From Jannaschia marina (lineage in GTDB: Bacteria > Pseudomonadota > Alphaproteobacteria > Rhodobacterales > Rhodobacteraceae), in assembly GCF_013404595.1 (NCBI RefSeq), contig NZ_JABVAX010000001.1:124001-188000 (forward strand): a stretch of DNA of 64,000 bases. Reading direction: 5' to 3'. Shown here piece by piece: positions 43,492-52,294 of the stretch. The position numbers were made by a program, and so were the translations under genes. The notes beneath the pieces are model-generated. The model ran no database searches and was not told where the DNA came from. It saw only the letters and a list, made by a program, of their open reading frames with translations. How positions within the stretch are numbered: position 1 is the first letter of the stretch; each line of letters opens with the position of its first letter.

Positions 43492-44376
43492 GTGGCCGAG
43501 GCGCTTCATACGCCGGCGACCCTGCGCGCCCGGTCCGAAGCCGCGGCGGCGACGCTGCCGGGCCTTCTGATGGCGGCGGAGCGTTTGGCGCAGACGATCC
43601 TCCTCGGGGAACACGGGCGCAAGCGGGCCGGGGCGGGTGATGCCTTCTGGCAGTTCCGCGCGGCGCAGCCGGGGGACCCCCGGCGCGCGATCGACTGGCG
43701 GCAATCGGCGCGGGGCGACGGTCATTTCGTGCGCGAGACCGAGTGGCAGGCGGCGCAGTCCCTGATGCTCTGGGTCGACGACGCGGCCTCGATGCGCTTC
43801 GCCTCGGGCGACCGGCCGTCGAAGCTGCGTCGGGCGCAGACGCTGGCGCTGGCGCTTGCCGTGCTGGCCGTGCGCGCGGGGGAGCGGACGGGCCTCGCCA
43901 CGCTGGCCGAGCCGCCACGCGGCGGCAAGGCGCAGCTGATCTGCATTGCCGATGCGTTGATGGAAGGCGGCGACGTGCCCGACTACGGTGCCCCGCGCCC
44001 CCGGGTGATGCCGTCCGGGGCGCGCGCGGTCTTTCTGTCCGACTTCCTCGGGCCGCTCGAACCGGCGCAGGCCGCGCTGACTTCGGCCGCCGACCGCGGC
44101 GTCGAGGGCGTGCTTCTGCAGGTGCTGGACCCGGAGGAGGAGGCGTTTCCCTATGATGGTCGCACCGTCTTCGAGAGCATGTCGGGGGCCGTGCGCTTCG
44201 AGACGCTGAAGGCCGGTCGGCTGCGGGAGGACTATCTTGAGCGGCTCGCCGCACGCCGGGCCGAGCTGCGCGATCTCTGCCGGCGGACGGGCTGGCGCTA
44301 TCAGCTGCACCATACCGATGCCGCGCCGGGAGCCGCGCTCCTGTCGCTCTATACCGCGCTGGAGCGTCGCCGATGA
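43492..44376 (+). CDS. DUF58 domain protein
   Basis: A 294-residue protein with the DUF58 hallmark AAQPGDPRRAIDWRQSAR near residues 60-77 and a VWA-like core starting at LMLWVDDAASM. It starts at GTG 43492 just after MoxR, and its stop overlaps the next gene as ATGA. DUF58 proteins are standard MoxR partners, possibly in cell-envelope or surface-complex assembly. Confidence 0.92.
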   Translation: MAEALHTPATLRARSEAAAATLPGLLMAAERLAQTILLGEHGRKRAGAGDAFWQFRAAQPGDPRRAIDWRQSARGDGHFVRETEWQAAQSLMLWVDDAASMRFASGDRPSKLRRAQTLALALAVLAVRAGERTGLATLAEPPRGGKAQLICIADALMEGGDVPDYGAPRPRVMPSGARAVFLSDFLGPLEPAQAALTSAADRGVEGVLLQVLDPEEEAFPYDGRTVFESMSGAVRFETLKAGRLREDYLERLAARRAELRDLCRRTGWRYQLHHTDAAPGAALLSLYTALERRR

Positions 44377-47075
44377 GTGCTGTCGCCTTCACCACGCCGT
44401 TCCTCTTGCTGGCGCTGATCGCGCTGCCGATCCTGTGGTGGCTTCTGCGGGCCGTGCCGCCCGCGCCGATCCGGCGTCGGTTTCCCGGCATCGTGCTGTT
44501 ACTCGGCCTCAAGGACGACGAGAGCCAGACGGCGACGACGCCATGGTGGCTCCTGCTCCTGCGGATGCTGGCACTTGCCGCCGTGATCCTGGGTTTCGCC
44601 GGGCCGATCCTGAACCCGCGGCAGGCAGGCACGGGGACGGGTCCGCTCCTCGTGGTGATGGACGCGAGCTGGGCCTCGGCGCGCGACTGGCCGGACCGGA
44701 TGGCCAAGGTCGAGGAGATGCTGCGCGACGCGGCGCGGGCCGGGCGGCTGGCCGCCGTCCTGCCGCTGACGGAGCCGCTGCCCGAGGAGATCCCCTGGCA
44801 ATCGGCGGCCGACTGGATCGAGCGTCTGCCCGCGATCACGCCGCGCGCCTGGGGGCCGGACTACGCCGGGCTCGACGCGCTCGACGCCGATGGTGCGGAG
44901 GTCGTCTGGGTCTCCGACGGTCTCGCGCGGGAGGGGCGCGATACACTCTCGGCTCGGGTGATCGAGAGTGAGCGACCCCTGCTCGGCCTGACGCCCGCGC
45001 GCTACGCCGACGGGACGATCGAACTGCGCGCGCTGCGGCTTGGCGATGCGACCGAGCGCAGCGTCGAATTGCGGGCCGTCGGTCCGGGGCCGTCGGGGGC
45101 GCTCACGCAGCTCGGCGTGGCCACCGCCGATTTCGCCGCGGGCACGGAGGAAGCCGAGGTGGAGCTCTCGCTGCCGCCCGAACTGCGCAACCGGGTGAGC
45201 CGCTTCGAGGTGGTGGGTGAGCGGTCCGCCGGGGCGGTGAGCCTGACCGACGACAGCCTCGCCCGGCGCGAGGTGGCCCTGCTGACGCAGGCCGAGGACG
45301 AGGCGCAGGACCTGCTCGCGCCGCTCTATTACCTGCGCAACGCCCTCGCGCCGACGGCCGATCTGATCGAGGGCGACCTCGAAACGCTCCTGCCCGCGTC
45401 GCCCGACGTTCTGGTGATGACGGATGTGGCCCGTCTCTCGCCGTCCGAGACAGAGGCCGTCACCGATTGGGTGGAGGAGGGCGGTCTTCTCCTGCGCTTC
45501 GCCGGGCCGAACCTCGCCGCTTCGGACGTAAGCCGCGACGCGGAGGATGCGTTGATGCCTGTGCGTCTGCGCTCGGGCGGGCGCACCGTGGGCGGTGCGC
45601 TCAGCTGGGGCGAGCCCAAGGCCCTGCGACCCTTCGACAGCGGCTCGCCGTTCTTTGGCCTGCCCGTCCCCGAGGAGGTGACGGTGACGAGCCAGGTCGT
45701 CGCGCAGCCCGACCCGACGCTGGCCGACCGCACCATCGCCGCGCTGGCCGACGGCACTCCTCTCGTGACGCGCAAGGCGCTCGGGGAGGGGCAGGTCGTT
45801 CTGTTCCACGTCACGGCCAACGCCGAATGGTCGAGCCTGCCGCTCTCGGGTCTGTTCGTGCAGATGCTGGAGCGCCTCGCCGTCTCGACCCGGCCCGCCG
45901 CCCTCTCGGCCGAGGCGCTGGAGGGAACGACCTGGGTTCCGCGGGTGACGCTCGATGGCTTCGGGGTGGCGCGCGACGCGGGCACGCAGGCCGGGATCGA
46001 CGGTGCGCAACTGGTCGAGCCGGTGCCGTCCCGCGATCTGCCGCCGGGTCTCTACGAGGGGCCGGGCCAGAGCCTTGCCGTCAACGTTCTGGGCCCCGAA
46101 GCGAAGCTGGTCGCGGCAAGCTGGCCCGCCGGCACGATCGTCGAGGGGCTGGAAAGGGGCGACGAGCGCAACCTCATGCCGTTCCTTCTGGCTGCCGCAC
46201 TGATCCTGCTGACGGTGGATGCGCTGGCCTCGCTCTGGCTCGGCGGACGGCTCCGGGGCGGCGGGGCGACGACGGCGGTGGTCGCGCTTCTGGCGCTCGG
46301 GATCGCAGCCCCGGAAGCGCGCGCGCAGGACGAGGCCGCGCCGCCCGCCGAGGTCGCGCTGGCCTACGTGGAGACGGGGGACGCCCGCATCGACGAGGTG
46401 TCGGAGGCGGGCCTTCGCGGCCTGTCGTTCGTCCTGCGGCAACGCACGAGTGTCGAGCCCGAGGCCCCGCGCGGCGTCGATCTGGAGATGGATGAGCTTG
46501 CCTTCTATCCGGTCCTCTATTGGCCCGTGGACGCGGGCCAGCCGCAGCCCTCGACCGAGGCCTATGCCAAGCTGAACCGCTACCTGCGTGGCGGCGGCAT
46601 GATCGTCTTCGACACGCGTGACGCCGACATCGGTGGCTTCGGCTCCTCCTCGCCGGCGGCGCAGCGCCTGCGCGACCTGGCCGCACCGCTCGACATTCCG
46701 CCGCTCGAGCCGCTGCCCGACGATCACGTGATGACGCGCAGCTTCTACCTCCTGCAGGACTATCCGGGCCGCTACGCCTCCCGTGAGGTCTGGGTCGAGG
46801 CGAGCCCGGACGTGGAGCAGGTGGAGGGAATGCCGTTCCGCAATCTGAACGACGGGGTGACGCCGGTGGTCATCGGCGCGAACGACTGGGCCGCGGCCTG
46901 GGCGGTCGACGCCAACGGGCGCGCGCTGCTGCCCGTGGGACGGGGCTTCGCCGGGGAACAGCAGCGCGAGATCGCGTTCCGCTTCGGCGTGAACCTCGTG
47001 ATGCATGTGCTGTCGGGCAACTACAAATCCGATCAGGTGCACGTGCCCGCCCTGCTCGACCGGCTGGGGAACTGA
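44373..47075 (+). CDS. large membrane protein with BatA N-terminus and DUF4159 C-terminus
   Basis: A 900-residue protein: N-terminal BatA-type helices (FTTPFLLLALIALPILWWLL, 7-26, and about 60-80), a long periplasmic region with VWA-like and amidotransferase-like stretches (about 90-590), a helix at about 605-625, then a DUF4159 domain (about 660-900; LDMELAFYPVLYWPV-like block, GGGMIVFDTRDADIGG). Such fusions sit with MoxR and DUF58 in alphaproteobacteria; function unknown. One base separates its stop from the next start. Confidence 0.88.
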   Translation: MSAVAFTTPFLLLALIALPILWWLLRAVPPAPIRRRFPGIVLLLGLKDDESQTATTPWWLLLLRMLALAAVILGFAGPILNPRQAGTGTGPLLVVMDASWASARDWPDRMAKVEEMLRDAARAGRLAAVLPLTEPLPEEIPWQSAADWIERLPAITPRAWGPDYAGLDALDADGAEVVWVSDGLAREGRDTLSARVIESERPLLGLTPARYADGTIELRALRLGDATERSVELRAVGPGPSGALTQLGVATADFAAGTEEAEVELSLPPELRNRVSRFEVVGERSAGAVSLTDDSLARREVALLTQAEDEAQDLLAPLYYLRNALAPTADLIEGDLETLLPASPDVLVMTDVARLSPSETEAVTDWVEEGGLLLRFAGPNLAASDVSRDAEDALMPVRLRSGGRTVGGALSWGEPKALRPFDSGSPFFGLPVPEEVTVTSQVVAQPDPTLADRTIAALADGTPLVTRKALGEGQVVLFHVTANAEWSSLPLSGLFVQMLERLAVSTRPAALSAEALEGTTWVPRVTLDGFGVARDAGTQAGIDGAQLVEPVPSRDLPPGLYEGPGQSLAVNVLGPEAKLVAASWPAGTIVEGLERGDERNLMPFLLAAALILLTVDALASLWLGGRLRGGGATTAVVALLALGIAAPEARAQDEAAPPAEVALAYVETGDARIDEVSEAGLRGLSFVLRQRTSVEPEAPRGVDLEMDELAFYPVLYWPVDAGQPQPSTEAYAKLNRYLRGGGMIVFDTRDADIGGFGSSSPAAQRLRDLAAPLDIPPLEPLPDDHVMTRSFYLLQDYPGRYASREVWVEASPDVEQVEGMPFRNLNDGVTPVVIGANDWAAAWAVDANGRALLPVGRGFAGEQQREIAFRFGVNLVMHVLSGNYKSDQVHVPALLDRLGN

Positions 47076-47076
47076 C

Positions 47077-49137
47077 ATGACTCGGCAGATCCTCCTCGAC
47101 CCGATGTTCCCGCTCTGGCTCGTTGCCGGGCTCGGGGCCGTGGCGCTTCTGGGATGCCTTCTTGCGGCGCTGCGCGGTCTGCCCGGCTGGTGGCTGCGCG
47201 GGCTGGCGGTGGTGACGCTGACGGTCGCGCTCCTCAATCCCTCGCTGCAGACCGAGGAGCGGGAGCCGCTGACCGACATCCTGCTGATCGCGGTCGACGA
47301 GAGCGCGAGCCAGAACCTCTCGGACCGCGCGGTGCAGACGGCCGCGGCGCTCGATGATCTCCTGCGGGAGGCGGAGGCCGAGGGCCTCGATACCCGGGTT
47401 GCCCGCGTGGGCGACGGAGAGGGCGACAGCGGCACGCTTGCCATGGCCGCGCTCTCGGAGATGCTGGCCGAGGTCCCGCGCGACCGGGTGGCGGGGGCCG
47501 TCGTCATCTCCGACGGGCGCGTTCACGACGCCGCGCAGATGCCCGAGCTGCCCGCGCCGCTGCACCTGCTGCAGACGGGAGAGGAGGGCGACTGGGATCG
47601 CCGATTGATCGTGTCCAACGCCCCGAGCTTCGCCATCCTCGACGAGGAGTTCACGATCACGCTCCGCATCGAGGATCAGGGCGATGTGCCGGAGGATGCG
47701 GGCACCGAGGCCGAGATCGTGCTGGCCGTCGACGGTGGGCAGCCGCGTGCCTACGTGATGCCGGTCGGTGAGGATATCGAGCTTCCGGTGACGCTTCCGC
47801 ACGGGGGCCTGAACGTGATCGAGTTCTCCACCCCCGAAGCCGAGGGCGAGCTGACGCCCCGCAACAATGCCGCGGTGGTGCAGATCAACGGTGTGCGAGA
47901 CCGGCTGCGCGTGCTTCTGGTTTCGGGCGAGCCGCACACGGGGCAGCGGACCTGGCGCAACCTGCTGAAGGCGGATGCGGCGGTGGACCTCGTGCATTTC
48001 ACGATCCTGCGCCCGCCGGGCAAGCAGGACGGCGTGCCGGTCACCGAGCTGTCGCTCATCGCCTTTCCGACCCGCGAATTGTTCTCCGAGAAGATCGACG
48101 AGTTCGACCTGATCATCTTTGACCGCTACCAGCGTCGCGGGATCCTGCCGTCGATCTACCTCGACAACGTGCGCTCCTACGTGGAGCAGGGCGGCGCGCT
48201 CCTCGTCGCGGCCGGCCCGGACTTCGCCAGTGCCGACAGCATCTTCCGCTCCCCGCTCGCGCCGATCCTGCCCGCCGCCCCCACCGCCATCGTGCGGGAG
48301 GAGGGGTTTCTGCCCGAGGTCTCGGAGCTGGGCGAGAAGCACCCGGTCACCGAGGGGCTGCCGACGGGGTTCGGCCTCGACGGCGCGCCCTGGGGTCGGT
48401 GGTTCCGTCAGGTGCAGGTCGAGGCACTGCCCGAGACGCAGGCGGTGATGTCGGGTCTCGACGAGGAGCCGCTCCTGGTGCTCGACCGGGTGAAGGCGGG
48501 GCGCGTGGCGCTGCTGGGGTCGGACCACGTCTGGATGTGGGACCGGGGGTTCGAGGGCGGTGGGCCGCAGGCGGAGCTTCTGCGGCGGCTGGCCCATTGG
48601 CTGATGCAGGAGCCCGAGCTCGAGGAGGAGGCGCTGACGGCCTCTGCGCTCGGGCAGGAGATTACCGTGACACGCCGCACGCTGGGCGAGGCTCCGGGGG
48701 CCGTCACCGTGACGGCACCGGACGGCAGCGAGTCCCAGCTCGACCTCGAGGAGGAGGCTCCGGGGCGTTTCGTCGGCCGGCTGATCGGCGAGGAACAGGG
48801 CCTCTATCGCCTGGCCGAGGGCGAGCGGACGGCGGTGATCGGTCTCGGCCCCGCGGCCCCGCGGGAGTTCGTCGAAACCATCGCCACCGACGCCGTGCTC
48901 CGCCCGGCTATCGACGCGCGCGATGGCGGGGCGATCCGCGTGGCCGACGGCTTGCCGGACCTGCGTGCCGTGCGAGAGGGGCGCAACGCTGCCGGGCGCG
49001 GCTGGCTCGGCTATACCCCGCGCGCGGCGTATCTGACGGCGGATGTGCGCGTCCTGTCGCTCGTGCCTGCCTGGCTCTTCCTGATGCTGGCCGCGGGGCT
49101 CGCCACCTGGGCATGGCTCCGCGAAGGACGGGAGTAG
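47077..49137 (+). CDS. large membrane protein with glutamine-amidotransferase-like domain
   Basis: A 686-residue protein: two N-terminal helices (about 10-50), a VWA-like segment (DILLIAVDESASQNLSD, near 67), beta-rich repeats, an amidotransferase-like fold (about 280-470; RVLLVSGEPHTG, FDLIIFDRYQRRG, GGALLVAAGPDFA) and a C-terminal helix (about 660-682). This is the fourth gene of the MoxR-DUF58-DUF4159 operon and a standard companion in this group. A catalytic Cys-His-Glu triad is not evident, so enzyme activity is doubtful. Confidence 0.82.
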   Translation: MTRQILLDPMFPLWLVAGLGAVALLGCLLAALRGLPGWWLRGLAVVTLTVALLNPSLQTEEREPLTDILLIAVDESASQNLSDRAVQTAAALDDLLREAEAEGLDTRVARVGDGEGDSGTLAMAALSEMLAEVPRDRVAGAVVISDGRVHDAAQMPELPAPLHLLQTGEEGDWDRRLIVSNAPSFAILDEEFTITLRIEDQGDVPEDAGTEAEIVLAVDGGQPRAYVMPVGEDIELPVTLPHGGLNVIEFSTPEAEGELTPRNNAAVVQINGVRDRLRVLLVSGEPHTGQRTWRNLLKADAAVDLVHFTILRPPGKQDGVPVTELSLIAFPTRELFSEKIDEFDLIIFDRYQRRGILPSIYLDNVRSYVEQGGALLVAAGPDFASADSIFRSPLAPILPAAPTAIVREEGFLPEVSELGEKHPVTEGLPTGFGLDGAPWGRWFRQVQVEALPETQAVMSGLDEEPLLVLDRVKAGRVALLGSDHVWMWDRGFEGGGPQAELLRRLAHWLMQEPELEEEALTASALGQEITVTRRTLGEAPGAVTVTAPDGSESQLDLEEEAPGRFVGRLIGEEQGLYRLAEGERTAVIGLGPAAPREFVETIATDAVLRPAIDARDGGAIRVADGLPDLRAVREGRNAAGRGWLGYTPRAAYLTADVRVLSLVPAWLFLMLAAGLATWAWLREGRE

Positions 49138-49142
49138 CGACC

Positions 49143-49166
49143 AAATCCGACCGATCGGACGGATTT
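49143..49166. promoter_or_regulatory. 24-bp near-perfect palindrome before the TRAP operon
   Basis: AAATCCG (49143-49149) and CGGATTT (49160-49166) flank CCGATCGG (49151-49158); the only mismatch pair is A50/A59. It starts five bases after the MoxR-operon stop and lies 87 bases before the TRAP binding-protein start. It could be the operon terminator (T-rich bases follow) or an operator for the TRAP genes. Confidence 0.5.
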
Positions 49167-49252
49167 ACGTTTTGCAATGGCCCGGCTTTCGTGCTGAGGT
49201 CCGACGCGCAGGGGCCGCAAGCGCCTCGCGTCATTCAGGGAGGATGAACCAC

Positions 49253-50281
49253 ATGATCAATCGCAGAACCCTTGCCGGGCTTCTGGGCGGCGCGGCGCTC
49301 GCGCTCGGGGCGCTGCCGGCCGCGGCGCAGGACGTGACGCTCAAGCTGCACCAGTTCCTGCCGGCGCAGGCGAATGTTCCGAAACTCATTCTCGACGTCT
49401 GGGCCGACAACGTGGAGGAGGCGTCGGGCGGCCGTATCGAGATCGAGCGCTATCCGTCCATGCAGTTGGGTGGCTCCCCGCCGCAGCTGATGGATCAGGC
49501 GATCGACGGCGTGGCCGATGTGGTCTGGACGGTGGTGGGCTATACCCCCGGCCGCTTCCCGCGCACCGAGGTCTTCGAGCTGCCCTTCATGGTGACCGAC
49601 GCGCGGGCCGGATCCTCCGCCTACTGGCAGATGTACGAGAAGCACATGCAGGAGGATTTCGCCGACGTGCATATCCTCGGCACCTGGATCCACGGACCGG
49701 GCATGATCCACGCCAATCAGGAAGTCCTGACCCCGGAGGACATGCAGGGCCTGAAGATCCGCGGCGCGACCCGGCAGGTGAACGCCCTGATCGAGACGCT
49801 GGGCGCGACGCCGGTGGGCATGCCCGTCCCGGCGATCCCCGAGGCCCTCTCGAAGGGCGTGATCGACGGCACGACGATCCCGTGGGAGGTGACGCCGGCG
49901 CTCAAGATCCCCGAGCTCGTGCAGAACCACACCGAGTTCGAGGGCAACCATCTCTATAACGTGACCTTCGTGCTGGCGATGAACAAGGCCAAGTACGAGA
50001 GCCTGCCCGACGACCTGAAGACGGTGATCGACGACAACTCGGGTCTCGAGTTCTCGGTCTTCGCCGGGGGCACGCAGGCCGATGCCGACGGCCCCTCGCG
50101 CCAGATCGCGGCGGACGCGGGCAACGCGATCGTGACCGTCTCCGAAGAGGATGCGCAGGCCTGGCGCGAGGCGGCGCAGCCCGTCTACGACGCGTGGCTC
50201 GCCGAGATGGAGGAGAAGGGCATCGACGGCCAGGCGCTGATCGACGAGGCGCGGGCCCTGATGGACGCCTACGACGGCTGA
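49253..50281 (+). CDS. dctP: TRAP transporter substrate-binding protein (DctP family)
   Basis: A 342-residue periplasmic protein with signal peptide (about 1-25; TLAGLLGGAALALGALPAAA) and the DctP fold (LHQFLPAQANVP, GLKIRGATRQ with the ligand-binding arginine, GATPVGMP). I chose ATG 49253, ten bases after GGGAGG; ATG 49244 is too close to that site. The ligand is unknown; the BKACE gene downstream hints at a beta-keto or amino-acid-derived carboxylate. Confidence 0.9.
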   Translation: MINRRTLAGLLGGAALALGALPAAAQDVTLKLHQFLPAQANVPKLILDVWADNVEEASGGRIEIERYPSMQLGGSPPQLMDQAIDGVADVVWTVVGYTPGRFPRTEVFELPFMVTDARAGSSAYWQMYEKHMQEDFADVHILGTWIHGPGMIHANQEVLTPEDMQGLKIRGATRQVNALIETLGATPVGMPVPAIPEALSKGVIDGTTIPWEVTPALKIPELVQNHTEFEGNHLYNVTFVLAMNKAKYESLPDDLKTVIDDNSGLEFSVFAGGTQADADGPSRQIAADAGNAIVTVSEEDAQAWREAAQPVYDAWLAEMEEKGIDGQALIDEARALMDAYDG

Positions 50282-50343
50282 CGCTATGACGAATGAGGGG
50301 GCCGCATCCCGCGGGGGGCGGCCCTTTCGTATGGGGGAACGAG

Positions 50344-50922
50344 ATGCTGCGACGGATCATCGAGGCGCTGGCCCGGTTGATGGCCATCCTGGGCGGGCTC
50401 GTCCTGACGGTGCTGATCCTGATGACCTGCCTGTCGATCCTGGGTCGCTTCCTCAACGGCGTGCTCCACGGCCCGCTCTTCGACGGTACCGGCTTCGCCG
50501 ACTGGGCGCTCGGCCTCGGGATCGGGCCGATCAACGGCGACTTCGAACTGATCGAGGCCGGCATGGCCTTCTGCATCTTCGCCTTCCTTCCGATCACGCA
50601 GCTCAAGGGCGGCCATGCCTCGGTCGACATCCTGACGAGCCGTTTCGGCCTGACGGTGAACCGGGTGCTGACGCTTCTCTGGGCGCTCCTCTTCGCCGCC
50701 GTCATGGCGCTCATCGCATGGCAGCTCTGGCTCGGGACCGAGGCCAAGATGCGCTACGGCGAGACGACCTATCTCATCCAGTTCCCGATCTGGTGGGCCT
50801 ATGCCGCCGCGCTCGCCGGTGCCACCGTGACCGCGCTGATCGCCGTCTACATCGCGGTCGTGCGCGCCGCCGAGCTTCTGACGCGGACTGACATCCTGCC
50901 GAACGAGGGGGTCGATCCGTGA
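50344..50922 (+). CDS. dctQ: TRAP transporter small permease (DctQ family)
   Basis: A 192-residue membrane protein with four helices, the DctQ pattern, including GFADWALGLGIGPINGDFEL and FCIFAFLPITQLKGGHASVD (split here). ATG 50344 follows GGGGGAACG. It sits between the binding protein and the large permease; its stop overlaps the GTG start of DctM (GTGA). Confidence 0.9.
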   Translation: MLRRIIEALARLMAILGGLVLTVLILMTCLSILGRFLNGVLHGPLFDGTGFADWALGLGIGPINGDFELIEAGMAFCIFAFLPITQLKGGHASVDILTSRFGLTVNRVLTLLWALLFAAVMALIAWQLWLGTEAKMRYGETTYLIQFPIWWAYAAALAGATVTALIAVYIAVVRAAELLTRTDILPNEGVDP

Positions 50923-52229
50923 GCAATATCGAGATCGGCCTCTGGTCCTTTCCGGGCCTGCTCCTCCTGATCTTCCTGCGCGTGCCGATCGGGCTCGCCA
51001 TGTTCGTCGTGGGACTCGTCGGCCTCTACTTCGTGACGGGCGGCAACACGGTCGCGCTCTCGCGGCTCAAGAACGAGACCTATTCGACCTTCTCGTCCTA
51101 CTCACTGTCGATCATTCCGATGTTCCTGCTGATGGGGCACTTCGCGACGCTCGGCGGCATGAGCCAGGCGCTCTTCCGGGCGGCCGAGGGCTTCCTTGGG
51201 CACCGGAGGGGCGGGGTCGCCATGGCCGCGGTCGGGGCCTGCGCCGGGTTCGGAGCGATCTGCGGCTCCTCGCTCGCCACGGCGGCCACCATGGGTCGTG
51301 TCGCCCTGCCGGAGTTGCGGCGCTACGGCTACGACGGCGGCTTCTCGACGGCGACGCTGGCCGCCGGTGGCACGCTCGGCATCCTGATCCCGCCTTCGGT
51401 GATCCTCGTGATCTATGCGATCCTGACCGAGCAGAACATCGCCAAGCTCTTCCTGGCTGCCTTCGTGCCGGGGCTTCTGGCGGCGCTCGGCTACGTCATC
51501 GCCATCTCGGTCTACGTGCGGATCAACCCCGACGCGGCTGGCACCCGCGCGCCCATTCCCATGAGCGAACGCTTCCGCCACCTCGCGGCGGTCTGGCCCG
51601 TGCTCGTGGTCTTCGTGGCCGTCGTCGGCGGCATCTACGGCGGCATCTTCACGCCGACCGAGGGGGCGGCCGTGGGCGCGCTCGGCACCGGGCTCATCGC
51701 GCTGGTCAACGGCGGGCTCAACGGCCGCACGCTCATGGAAAGCTTCCTCGTCACAGCGAAGTCCTCGGCGATGATCTTCTTCATCGTGCTGGGTGCCGCG
51801 ATCTACAACGGCTTCCTCGCGCTCACGCAGGTGCCGCAGGAAATGTCGAGCTGGGTCGTGGAGCAGGGCTTCGCGCCGGTGACCGTGCTCATCGTGATCC
51901 TGGCGTTCTACCTGCTGCTCGGCTGCGTGATGGACAGTCTGTCGATGATCCTTCTGACGATCCCGATCTTCTTTCCGGTCATCACCGCGCTCGACTTCGG
52001 GATGACGGCGGAAGAGGTGGCGATCTGGTTCGGTATCCTGACCCTGATCGTGGTGGAGGTCGGGCTCATCACGCCCCCTGTGGGTATGAACCTCTTCGTC
52101 ATCAACGCGATGGACCGGGGCACGCCGATGCTTCAGACCTACCGCGCGGTCATCTACTTCGTCGGCTCCGACCTCGTGCGCGTGACGATCCTCGTGGCGT
52201 TCCCGGCGATCACGCTCTTTTTGATCTGA
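50919..52229 (+). CDS. dctM: TRAP transporter large permease (DctM family)
   Basis: A 436-residue membrane protein with about twelve helices. Family motifs: PMFLLMGHFATLGGMSQALF, GAICGSSLATAATMGRVALP and the LGCVMDSLSMILLTIPIFFP block near residue 335. It uses sodium-coupled transport with DctP and DctQ. GTG 50919 overlaps the DctQ stop. The intergenic repeat and then the BKACE gene follow. Confidence 0.95.
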   Translation: MSNIEIGLWSFPGLLLLIFLRVPIGLAMFVVGLVGLYFVTGGNTVALSRLKNETYSTFSSYSLSIIPMFLLMGHFATLGGMSQALFRAAEGFLGHRRGGVAMAAVGACAGFGAICGSSLATAATMGRVALPELRRYGYDGGFSTATLAAGGTLGILIPPSVILVIYAILTEQNIAKLFLAAFVPGLLAALGYVIAISVYVRINPDAAGTRAPIPMSERFRHLAAVWPVLVVFVAVVGGIYGGIFTPTEGAAVGALGTGLIALVNGGLNGRTLMESFLVTAKSSAMIFFIVLGAAIYNGFLALTQVPQEMSSWVVEQGFAPVTVLIVILAFYLLLGCVMDSLSMILLTIPIFFPVITALDFGMTAEEVAIWFGILTLIVVEVGLITPPVGMNLFVINAMDRGTPMLQTYRAVIYFVGSDLVRVTILVAFPAITLFLI

Positions 52230-52231
52230 GG

Positions 52232-52285
52232 CGGGCGAGGGGCCGGCCCCTCGCGCTCCCCGGAGTATTTTCGGCAGGAAGAAGG
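52232..52285 (+). repeat. intergenic repeat copy 3 (hairpin plus GGAGTATTTTCGG core)
   Basis: GCGAGGGG (52235-52242) and CCCCTCGC (52247-52254) form a perfect hairpin, followed by GCTCCCCGGAGTATTTTCGG and CAGGAAGAAG. It matches copy 1 (minus strand, 1552-1590) almost base for base and shares its tail with the paired element at 12287-12336. It sits between dctM and the BKACE gene without breaking their co-orientation. Confidence 0.75.
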
Positions 52286-52294
52286 GGCCGCGGC

